Below, piece by piece: positions 1 through 5,616 of a stretch of 7,217 nt of DNA. Origin of the DNA: Sulfurimonas sp. (GTDB lineage Bacteria; Campylobacterota; Campylobacteria; Campylobacterales; Sulfurimonadaceae). The first letter of the stretch is position 1. The number at the start of each line of letters is the position of its first letter. The notes below the pieces were generated by a model that was not told where the DNA came from, did not search any database, and worked only from the letters and a program-made list of their open reading frames with translations. The DNA lies in contig JALUZQ010000191.1 in NCBI GenBank assembly GCA_027011725.1, positions 1 through 7,217 on the forward strand, in the 5' to 3' direction. Both the position numbers and the translations under genes were made by a program.

Positions 1-195
1 ATCCATACGTTTGTATCTAGTGATGATGTCTTGGAGTGTAAATGTAAGTGCATGACCGATGTGCAAACGTCCTGTAACGTTTGGTGGTGGCATCATGATT
101 GAGAAGTTTTTTCCCTCTTCTTGGATGGCTTTGTTGCCATCGACTTCAAAGTATTTTCGCTCTTCCCAAATTTTGTAGTATTGCTCTTCTGTCAT
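1..195 (-). CDS. valS: Valine--tRNA ligase, N-terminal 65 residues (cut by window edge)
   Basis: This is the start of a class I aminoacyl-tRNA synthetase that charges tRNA-Val with valine in the cytoplasm. Reading the reverse strand from the ATG at 193-195 gives 65 codons open to the window edge. It begins [20 protein letters not shown] and contains [20 protein letters not shown], the ATP-binding HIGH motif (residues 45-48) in its typical ValS setting; the expected [10 protein letters not shown] follows at 56-65. The family is usually about 870-950 residues, so more than 90% lies outside, including the KMSKS loop and editing domain. The start is supported by GAAGG at 203-207, seven bases upstream, and by the family N-terminus. 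The preceding gene on the same strand encodes a diguanylate cyclase and ends 54 bp upstream; a separate promoter lies in the gap. Identification is secure. Confidence 0.95.
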   Translation of the reverse strand, partial: MTEEQYYKIWEERKYFEVDGNKAIQEEGKNFSIMMPPPNVTGRLHIGHALTFTLQDIITRYKRMD

Positions 196-231
196 CTAAT
201 CGCCTTCAATAATATAAATAAAAATTGCGCG

Positions 232-237
232 ATTATA
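232..237 (-). promoter_or_regulatory. Putative -10 box of a valS promoter
   Basis: On the reverse strand this reads a perfect TATAAT, 36 bases before the valS start codon and just past the stop codon of the upstream cyclase gene. It predicts a leader of about 30 nt. No convincing -35 hexamer sits 16-18 bp upstream (CCGGAA at best), which is common for sigma-70 promoters in Campylobacterota. No hairpin terminator is seen in the gap, so read-through from the cyclase gene is also possible. Confidence 0.5.
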
Positions 238-249
238 TCTAAAAGTAGC

Positions 250-1074
250 TTAGATTCCGGTGACCCTTTTTTTGATCTCTATTTTGTCCTCATACATATG
301 TTTGTCAGCCTCTTCGATGGTCTCATCAAGAGAATCTTCCTCTTTAAACGCAGTAACACCAAATGAAAAGCTTACAGTGAATGTTGCTCCATTATGTGCT
401 TTTAGTTTCTTTTTAATGATACTTTCTCTGAGTTTTGTCAAAGCCTCATTTGCTTTGGCAATAGTTATAGAATCTTTAAAAAGTATGATAAACTCATCCC
501 CTCCGTAGCGAATAACGGGGTAGCCTACTTTTTTTAATTCATTAAGAATAAAAATAAGTACTTTATCACCTATAATATGCCCATGCGTATCATTGATCTC
601 TTTAAAATAGTTAAGATCAATAATGGCTAATACTCCCCCTTGTGAAAAGCTGTTTGAACCTTCATACAGGCATTTGTCTCGGAGCCATTTTCTGTTGAGC
701 GCATGTGTAAGCTCATCTCTGTAAAGTGAAGCTCTAAGACCTTCTACTTCCTGACGAAGCTTTTGAGTCTCTTTGAGTATCTGCATTAAACTTGTTTCAT
801 CTTTATTCTGAATAGCATCAATGGCTTTAGAAGTATTATCACTTAAACTATTTGCATTTTTATATGTTTGATCTTGCAAGTGTGTCAATTTTACACACTG
901 TTGCTTTACAACATCTTCAGAGAGTGAATGTTCATCCTCTATTTCGAGGTTATTCTCTTTTGCATATTGTTCAAAAATAGAACGATAGAGAGATGGTGTA
1001 ACAATTGGTAACTCTTCTATGGAGTGTTTTACCTCATTTGAAAGTATCTCGAGTTGTTTTTTGTCCATATCCAT
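250..1074 (-). CDS. Cytoplasmic diguanylate cyclase (GGDEF domain protein)
   Basis: A predicted diguanylate cyclase making cyclic di-GMP from two GTP. The 274-residue protein has no signal peptide or membrane segment. Residues 1-118 are mostly helical, with PSLYRSIFEQYAKE at 27-40 and a coiled-coil-like linker (about 98-116). The GGDEF domain follows: RDELTHALNRKWL at 119-131, metal-binding D153, guanine-contacting N161 and D170, the signature RYGGDEF with GGDEF at 191-195, and ADKHMYEDK near the end. All active-site positions known from PleD are conserved, so it is probably active. The allosteric I-site (RxxD five residues before GGDEF) is absent: residues 182-185 are KVGY. The input signal is unknown; the N-terminal part resembles the Pro-x-x-Tyr regions of other soluble GGDEF proteins only loosely. 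The ATG at 1074 has a weak GGATGA six bases upstream; an in-frame ATG at 1068 is an alternative. Confidence 0.9.
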   Translation of the reverse strand: MDMDKKQLEILSNEVKHSIEELPIVTPSLYRSIFEQYAKENNLEIEDEHSLSEDVVKQQCVKLTHLQDQTYKNANSLSDNTSKAIDAIQNKDETSLMQILKETQKLRQEVEGLRASLYRDELTHALNRKWLRDKCLYEGSNSFSQGGVLAIIDLNYFKEINDTHGHIIGDKVLIFILNELKKVGYPVIRYGGDEFIILFKDSITIAKANEALTKLRESIIKKKLKAHNGATFTVSFSFGVTAFKEEDSLDETIEEADKHMYEDKIEIKKRVTGI

Positions 1075-1105
1075 TTATTTTCATCCATTTTTTTAGTATG
1101 CAGTG

Positions 1106-1111
1106 ATTATA
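1106..1111 (-). promoter_or_regulatory. Putative extended -10 box of the cyclase promoter
   Basis: The reverse strand reads TGATATAATC, a consensus TATAAT preceded by TGn (extended -10), 32 bases upstream of the cyclase ATG. It would give a leader of about 25 nt. An extended -10 can compensate for the lack of a clear -35 box. It lies back to back with the helicase promoter, with 37 bp between the two hexamers, so polymerase binding at the two may interfere. Confidence 0.5.
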
Positions 1112-1148
1112 TCACAAATCCGATGTGAATTTTTAATGTGAAAACGAG

Positions 1149-1154
1149 TATAAT
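1149..1154 (+). promoter_or_regulatory. Putative -10 box of the helicase promoter
   Basis: A perfect TATAAT in the context GAGTATAATCTCAC, 35 bases before the GTG start of the helicase gene, giving a leader of about 28-30 nt. No good -35 hexamer is present 17 bp upstream (TGAATT at 1126-1131 is the best candidate), as is usual in this phylum. Confidence 0.55.
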
Positions 1155-1177
1155 CTCACTCCAAAAAAATCTGCCCT

Positions 1178-1183
1178 AAGGAG
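1178..1183 (+). promoter_or_regulatory. Ribosome binding site fixing the GTG start of the helicase
   Basis: AAGGAG, a near-perfect Shine-Dalgarno sequence, lies exactly six bases before the GTG at 1190. The same spacing from the core site to the start occurs before the lipoprotein, lemA and YtfJ-family genes, which supports GTG as the true start although it is not ATG. Confidence 0.8.
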
Positions 1184-1189
1184 TCCGCT

Positions 1190-3271
1190 GTGCCACTATC
1201 TCGTTTAAATGAAGAACAGTATGCTGCAGCGACGTCCACAGCGAGTAAAAACCTTATCATCGCTTCGGCAGGGACAGGAAAGACCTCGACTATTGTAGGG
1301 CGTATAGGGTATCTTTTAAGTAATGGTATAAAACCTGAAGAGATTCTGCTGCTTACCTTTACAAACAAGGCCGCAGCAGAGATGGTGGCACGTGTAGCTG
1401 AGTACTTTGGTGCAGGGGTGGCAAAGAAAATAGATGCAGGAACCTTTCATGCCGTAAGCTACAGATGGCTCAAAAAACGAGATAAACGGGTAGTGCTCAA
1501 GCAACAGCGAGAACTTAAAACACTTTTTCGCTCTGTTTTTGAAAAACGCTCTTTTGGACACATAGATGCTGAGGTACAAGCGTATGGTGGTAACTATCTC
1601 TATGATGTCTACTCTTTTTATCAAAATACGGAATTGGAAAAAGATTTTGAGTCGTGGCTTATTGAGAAGTACCCTGAGCATGAACTCTTTGCAATGATTT
1701 ATGCAGATATTGTCGATGAGTTTGAAGCGCTGAAAAAAGAGTATGGCTTTTTAAACTTCAATGATCTACTTCTGAATTTTCGTGAAATGTGTAAAAATGA
1801 TAATCTCGGCTACAAAGAGGTGCTTGTCGATGAGTATCAAGATACAAATGCTCTGCAAGGCACACTTGTCGATGCTATGAATCCGCCTTCACTCTTTTGC
1901 GTCGGGGATTATGATCAGAGTATTTACGCTTTTAATGGAGCCGACATAGGTATCATCGGCTCATTTACAAAAAAGTACCCCGATGCTGTTGTGCATACTC
2001 TTACAAAGAACTACCGCTCTTCTGTACCCATACTCTCCCTTGCAAGTAAGGTGATAGAGCATAATGAGCGAATATACCCCAAAAAGCTTGAAGTAACACG
2101 TGTTTATGATGCACAGCCTCCAAAACTGCTTGCGTTTGATGAACTGTTTGACCAGTACCATGCCATAGCTGCGATGATACGTGATACACAGACTCCTAGA
2201 GAGGAGATAGCCGTCATCTTTCGTAACAACTCCTCTGCAGATGGCATAGAGGTAGGACTGCGTGAACTTGACATTCCCTGTAAACGCAAGGGTGGTACAA
2301 GTTTTTTTGATGCAAAAGAGGTAAAAGCTATTTTAGATCTTTATACACTGCTTGTGAATGAATCAGATATGATGTCTTTTATTCACCTCTTTGAGTTTGC
2401 CCGTGGGGTGGGAAGTGCTATGGCAAAAGAGCTCTACATTGCACTCAAAACTCTGGGACACGGGAGTATGTTTTATGGGCTCTATGCTCCTGATGAGTCT
2501 ATCAAAAATCCTTTTGAAAAACGCAAGCTTAACCATCAGCTCGGACTCTTTGATGACTTTTTAGAACTTGGTGCGGTCGGTAAGTATGCAAAGCTTGGAT
2601 TTGAAGCAAAATTTATGAAAAATCCAATTCTTAAATACCCGAAATTCACAAAAGAGTCGGCTACATTTTTACATAATTTTTACCTGCTCTTTCGAGATCT
2701 CAAAGGCATCAAACAGCCCAAGACCATTGTACGTAAAATAGCAGAGTCAGAACTTTACAAATACATCAGCGATGTTTTAGCCACAAAAAGAGCGACACTT
2801 AAAGATGGCTCTGTGGATGAAAATCAAAAAACAGAAGCACTCAGCAGAATAAAAAGAAAAGAGCTGCTGCTTCAAGAACTTGCAAAGCCATACTCTGAAC
2901 ATGATAGATTTCTAAATGCAATGATTCTAGGTTCATCCGACTTGACACAGGGCGAGGGGGTAAATCTTTTAAGTGTGCATGCCTCTAAAGGTTTGGAATA
3001 TAAAGAGGTCTATGTCGTTGACTTGATGGATGGTCGTTTTCCAAACCGTAAACTGATGCAGCGTGGAGGAAGCCTTGATGAAGAGAGACGACTTTTCTAT
3101 GTTGCCGTGACACGTGCAAAAGACATTCTCTACCTCAGTTATGCAAAGTATGACAAAATTAAAAAGCAAAATTTTATGCCAAGTCAGTTTTTATATGAAG
3201 CAGGGTTAGTGGCTAAAGATGAAGCGTATAGAGCTATGGTTATGAAAGAGGAAGAAAAAGAGGAGGAATAG
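1190..3271 (+). CDS. ATP-dependent 3'-5' DNA helicase, UvrD/Rep/PcrA type (SF1A)
   Basis: A single-stranded-DNA translocase and helicase, expected to act in the cytoplasm in repair, replication restart or removal of bound proteins. All SF1A motifs are visible in 693 residues: Q motif LNEEQ (6-10), Walker A ASAGTGKT (25-32), motif Ia LTFTNKAAAEM (55-65), Ib AGTFHA (83-88), motif II VDEYQDTN (213-220), motif III VGDYDQSIYAFNGA (238-251), motif IV NYRS (274-277), motif V VNLLSVHASKGLEYKEV (591-607) and motif VI EERRLFYVAVTRAK (631-644). It starts with GTG after a strong ribosome site. Motif III has FN where PcrA and UvrD have WR. Only about 49 residues follow motif VI, ending in an acidic EEEKEEE tail, so the Tudor-like RNA-polymerase-binding extension of UvrD/PcrA appears absent. 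UvrD versus Rep orthology cannot be decided here. The gene converges on the lipoprotein gene. Confidence 0.95.
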   Translation: MPLSRLNEEQYAAATSTASKNLIIASAGTGKTSTIVGRIGYLLSNGIKPEEILLLTFTNKAAAEMVARVAEYFGAGVAKKIDAGTFHAVSYRWLKKRDKRVVLKQQRELKTLFRSVFEKRSFGHIDAEVQAYGGNYLYDVYSFYQNTELEKDFESWLIEKYPEHELFAMIYADIVDEFEALKKEYGFLNFNDLLLNFREMCKNDNLGYKEVLVDEYQDTNALQGTLVDAMNPPSLFCVGDYDQSIYAFNGADIGIIGSFTKKYPDAVVHTLTKNYRSSVPILSLASKVIEHNERIYPKKLEVTRVYDAQPPKLLAFDELFDQYHAIAAMIRDTQTPREEIAVIFRNNSSADGIEVGLRELDIPCKRKGGTSFFDAKEVKAILDLYTLLVNESDMMSFIHLFEFARGVGSAMAKELYIALKTLGHGSMFYGLYAPDESIKNPFEKRKLNHQLGLFDDFLELGAVGKYAKLGFEAKFMKNPILKYPKFTKESATFLHNFYLLFRDLKGIKQPKTIVRKIAESELYKYISDVLATKRATLKDGSVDENQKTEALSRIKRKELLLQELAKPYSEHDRFLNAMILGSSDLTQGEGVNLLSVHASKGLEYKEVYVVDLMDGRFPNRKLMQRGGSLDEERRLFYVAVTRAKDILYLSYAKYDKIKKQNFMPSQFLYEAGLVAKDEAYRAMVMKEEEKEEE

Positions 3272-3284
3272 TTTCATTCCTCCT
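3250..3284 (-). terminator. Rho-independent terminator of the lipoprotein gene, inside the helicase 3' end
   Basis: AGGAGGAAT (3261-3269) and ATTCCTCCT (3276-3284) form a perfect 9-bp stem with a 6-base loop. On the reverse strand the stem is followed by CTTTTTCTTCC (3260-3250), a good U-tract, 15 bp past the lipoprotein stop codon. The left arm and U-tract lie within the last codons of the helicase gene, and the loop covers most of its TAG stop. On the forward strand the stem is followed by TATGTAAG rather than a U-run, so termination of the helicase transcript there would be weak. Confidence 0.75.
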
Positions 3285-3298
3285 TATGTAAGATAAAT

Positions 3299-4180
3299 TT
3301 ATGTTGGCATATCGTCTGGACATTCCATGTCTGAGACGGTGACATCATTATTATATGTCCCTTGCGTACCATCAGGGAAAGTCACAAGAACTCTGTTGTC
3401 ATCAAGGTACTCGAATGTAGCACCATCAATGAGAAGTTTTCCAGAACTAAAAGAGCCATCCGGTGCAACAACAACTGGAACTAATGTTTCAATTTTCATA
3501 GTTTTAGGTTCACATACATTAAAAGTGATAGCCCCGTTAACAATAGCCGTTGATTGGTTAGTGTCTAAACTTACATTAAAGTCATTAAAATCAATTTCGA
3601 TTTCATCTGTATCATCGAAGAGATACGCATCTCCGTTGAGACTGACGTTAAGTTCTTTAAATGCTGCATCGGATTGGAAGTAGATAGTGTTTGCAAAAAT
3701 CATAATCCCTACATTTCGTACTGAAATTTGCAGTTCATTTTCAGTCATAACGGCAGTAAGTAGATTATCTTTAAAGTCAGCATCGACAGTGTTTAATCCA
3801 TCGACAATGAGCGCGTTGAACTCTTGACATTGATTAAATCTATTATAGACGTGATAATGTGTCGCTGATGTTTGCGTTCCGTTTGTATCTGCACTTCCAT
3901 CAATTTTACAATCTCTTGTAATATCATAAGGTTTTGGGTATTCATCTGAAGTTGCCTGTGCACTGACCTTTGAGGGTGACGAACTATTTGCACCTGGTAT
4001 TGATTGGGTTAATCCACCAGTGATAAGGTTAAGGTTCATTGAATTGAGGTATGATATGGCCTCTTGCGCTTGTGCTGCTGTTGTTATCTGTCCTTTAGGT
4101 TTCTCTTGCGTACTAGTACTACTATTACACCCAAGAAAGAAGAGTCCGAACAGTAAGCTTATGCTAAGTAAGATTTTCAT
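3299..4180 (-). CDS. Unrecognised lipoprotein with four extracytoplasmic cysteines
   Basis: A 293-residue predicted lipoprotein of unknown function. The N-terminus MKILLSISLLFGLFFLGC is a lipoprotein signal peptide with Cys18 as the lipidated residue; F at -3 is slightly unusual. A Ser/Thr/Asn-rich, probably disordered linker covers about 19-80. The rest is rich in beta-type segments, Asp and Asn, with repeated short pieces such as LNVSLNGDAYLF and ITFNVCEP. It contains four more cysteines (91, 118, 223, 287), enough for two disulfides. The tail GATFEYLDDNRVLVTFPDGT suggests a beta-sheet surface protein. I recognise no catalytic motif. It is anchored to the inner or outer membrane; residue +2 is Asn, so the Asp+2 retention signal is missing. 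The ATG at 4180 is fixed by AAAGGAG six bases upstream. It has its own likely promoter and terminator, so it is probably monocistronic. Confidence 0.8.
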   Translation of the reverse strand: MKILLSISLLFGLFFLGCNSSTSTQEKPKGQITTAAQAQEAISYLNSMNLNLITGGLTQSIPGANSSSPSKVSAQATSDEYPKPYDITRDCKIDGSADTNGTQTSATHYHVYNRFNQCQEFNALIVDGLNTVDADFKDNLLTAVMTENELQISVRNVGIMIFANTIYFQSDAAFKELNVSLNGDAYLFDDTDEIEIDFNDFNVSLDTNQSTAIVNGAITFNVCEPKTMKIETLVPVVVAPDGSFSSGKLLIDGATFEYLDDNRVLVTFPDGTQGTYNNDVTVSDMECPDDMPT

Positions 4181-4186
4181 GATAAA

Positions 4187-4193
4187 CTCCTTT
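4187..4193 (-). promoter_or_regulatory. Ribosome binding site of the lipoprotein gene
   Basis: AAAGGAG on the reverse strand, six bases before the ATG at 4178-4180. It confirms the start that yields the lipoprotein signal peptide. Confidence 0.75.
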
Positions 4194-4212
4194 AATCTTC
4201 TGCTATAAATAT

Positions 4213-4221
4213 TTTATAACA
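4213..4221 (-). promoter_or_regulatory. Possible extended -10 box for the lipoprotein gene
   Basis: The reverse strand reads TGTTATAAAAT, that is TGn followed by TATAAA, about 33 bases before the lipoprotein start codon. The 127-bp gap (4181-4307) between this gene and the EI24-like gene is very AT-rich, so chance matches are likely. No convincing -35 box is seen, and nothing else coding is visible in the gap. Confidence 0.35.
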
Positions 4222-4307
4222 AAATACTTTATATTTTACCTTTTCGTATTTTTGATGAAAAAGATATTTCGGAGTGTATCACTTTGTTACAATAAACTTA
4301 AAGAGAC

Positions 4308-5093
4308 TTAAGTGTTTGTTCTTAGTTTTCTCACCTCTATAAAATAGCTATGTCCCAAATAGATGACATAAAAGACAGATGCAAAGAAGACAACAAAAGG
4401 GATCATGGAAAGAAGATAGAGTCCTAAAGTTTTGAGTCGTAGTGTTGAGCCGTGAAAAAAGCTTATTTTTTGAGCTTCCTCTTTTGTGCAAATTGCTGAA
4501 GAGACGTCGTAGGTCATCATTTTATGAAAAAAGTAGTACAGGGGAAAGTTAAACGCAATGATATTTACCAACGGAATGAAATATAGAGGTACAAAGACCA
4601 AAAAGAGAACGAGCATTACCGCTATCCATTTGAGTGTGAGAAATATACTCTCTACTGCGTTTGAGTAACCTATCATTTCCACATCTTGGTAGTGTCTTTG
4701 TTGGATCTCTTTTAAAATGTTATGTGTTAAAAACCCAATGACTAAAAGAGCAACAAAAATGGAAGCATAAAGTACAAATAGACTTCCAATTGTGTAGATG
4801 AAAAAGCTTGCTATCCATGAAGTAAGAGCCGAACTCATCAAAAACTTCATAATTCCCGTTCCAGCCAAGGTCTCTTGAAAACTCTCGGTATGAGGAATAC
4901 CGTTTTCAATGGTCGTCTGCGAGCTTTGAATATCAATAGTCGTAAACTGATCCATCCCCATACCGGCTACGATAAAAAAGAGAATGTAAAGAATAATCAT
5001 ACTAATGACAAAAGGCATAATGGAATATGCCAGCATCTTTTTTGTAAAAAGGTCTTTTATACTAAGCGTGAGTATGCTTGTCTCTTCATTCAT
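4308..5093 (-). CDS. EI24/CysZ-like polytopic inner-membrane protein
   Basis: A 261-residue integral membrane protein with the layout of the EI24 domain family, which includes the sulfate permease CysZ of enterobacteria (about 250 residues). After a short cytoplasmic N-terminus (LTLSIKDLFTKKML, 8-21) there is a membrane helix at about 24-44, an extracytoplasmic loop (45-90), a long hydrophobic stretch at 92-122, two helices within 153-187 separated near PLYFIPLVN, and a last one at about 222-248. The FNFPLYYFFHKMMTYD segment (181-196) resembles the conserved EI24 region. The ATG lies one base after the stop of the YtfJ-family gene, and only a distant GAGG (14 bases upstream) could serve as ribosome site, so translational coupling is likely. 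It is the last gene of the cluster. A sulfate-transport role is not supported, as no sulfur-assimilation genes are adjacent. Confidence 0.8.
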   Translation of the reverse strand: MNEETSILTLSIKDLFTKKMLAYSIMPFVISMIILYILFFIVAGMGMDQFTTIDIQSSQTTIENGIPHTESFQETLAGTGIMKFLMSSALTSWIASFFIYTIGSLFVLYASIFVALLVIGFLTHNILKEIQQRHYQDVEMIGYSNAVESIFLTLKWIAVMLVLFLVFVPLYFIPLVNIIAFNFPLYYFFHKMMTYDVSSAICTKEEAQKISFFHGSTLRLKTLGLYLLSMIPFVVFFASVFYVIYLGHSYFIEVRKLRTNT

Positions 5094-5094
5094 C

Positions 5095-5616
5095 TTATAA
5101 ATTCGCCTCTATGATATCAAACGCTTTTTGTGTATCGCTTGTACTCATTTTTCCTGATTTGTAAAAGAGCAGGGTACCGTCTTTTGAAAATATAAGAATG
5201 TTAGAAGCATCGTCACCAAGTCCCCACTCTTTGACAAGCACTTTGTCGTAATCTTTTACATAAATAGTCTTTGGAAACTCTTTTTGTTTTCCTTTTAAAA
5301 TGACATTGATGGCAAAGTTTGGTTTCCATGTTGCTGCCATATTAATGATGGCTATGCTTCCAAAGGCACCTTTTTTTCTGTACTCTTTGGCTTTGAGGGC
5401 TTGAGAGAACTCTTCATTATCATCTTTTTTGTCCGGATCAACATAGAACATAACATAGACCTTGTCTTTAAGCATATTTGAATTCCATGCTTTTCCATCT
5501 TTGACAAGTCCCCCGTTCTTACCGCTGATGATGACTTCTTTTGGCTTTTCATTGACGGTTACGGCATATAGATTCATAGTAGCAAGAAGCGCTACAAGTA
5601 ACATTTTCAGTTTCAT
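5095..5616 (-). CDS. YtfJ-family periplasmic redoxin-fold protein without cysteines
   Basis: A 173-residue secreted protein of the YtfJ/HI0045 family, whose biochemical role is not established. The signal peptide MKLKMLLVALLATMNLYA is probably cut after Ala18. Family landmarks follow: GGLVKDGKAWNS (35-46), KVYVMFYVDPDKKDDNEEF (52-70), IINMAATWKPNFAI (90-103), KQKEFPKTIYVKD (110-122), KEWGLGDDASNILIFSKDG (129-147) and LLFYKSGKMS (149-158). The order of strands fits a thioredoxin-like fold, but there is no cysteine anywhere, so it cannot be a thiol oxidoreductase by the usual mechanism. The start overlaps the stop of the DUF3137 gene (ATGA, 4 bases), with GGAG six bases upstream of the ATG. It sits between two membrane-protein genes of the cluster, and its product would be the soluble periplasmic component. 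Confidence 0.87.
   Translation of the reverse strand: MKLKMLLVALLATMNLYAVTVNEKPKEVIISGKNGGLVKDGKAWNSNMLKDKVYVMFYVDPDKKDDNEEFSQALKAKEYRKKGAFGSIAIINMAATWKPNFAINVILKGKQKEFPKTIYVKDYDKVLVKEWGLGDDASNILIFSKDGTLLFYKSGKMSTSDTQKAFDIIEANL

Noticed and set aside
121..366. Forward-strand open frame of 81 codons across the valS/cyclase junction
   Set aside because: It runs antisense to the valS 5' end (with its HIGH motif) and to the end of the cyclase gene. It has no ribosome site, and a long hydrophobic antisense frame is expected opposite such genes.
1021..1088. Upstream out-of-frame ATG (1086-1088) opening an 18-codon ORF overlapping the cyclase start
   Set aside because: There is no Shine-Dalgarno before it, and the ATGGAT-rich sequence makes chance ATGs likely. 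It could be a leader ORF, but nothing supports it.
1112..1128. The TCACA/TGTGA dyad as a CRP/FNR-type operator
   Set aside because: CRP sites are TGTGA-N6-TCACA; here the half-sites are in the opposite order with a 7-base spacer. It is kept only as an unassigned dyad.
1316..1681. Reverse-strand open frame of 121 codons within the helicase gene
   Set aside because: It overlaps conserved helicase sequence in the opposite direction, with no promoter or ribosome site. Other short reverse frames within the helicase gene were dropped for the same reason.
3327..3683. Forward-strand open frame of 118 codons inside the lipoprotein gene
   Set aside because: It is antisense to a gene with a clear signal peptide and ribosome site. 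It has no ribosome site of its own and its Ser-rich composition fits a shadow frame.
4296..4313. ACTTAA-AGAGAC-TTAAGT inverted repeat over the EI24-like gene's stop codon, as a terminator
   Set aside because: The stem is only 6 bp with a single G-C pair, and the following bases on the transcript (TTATTGTAAC) are not a real U-run. Too weak to call.
4308..5093. Naming the EI24-like protein cysZ
   Set aside because: The membrane layout fits the family, but no cysteine or sulfate gene is nearby and the family includes members with no known transport role.
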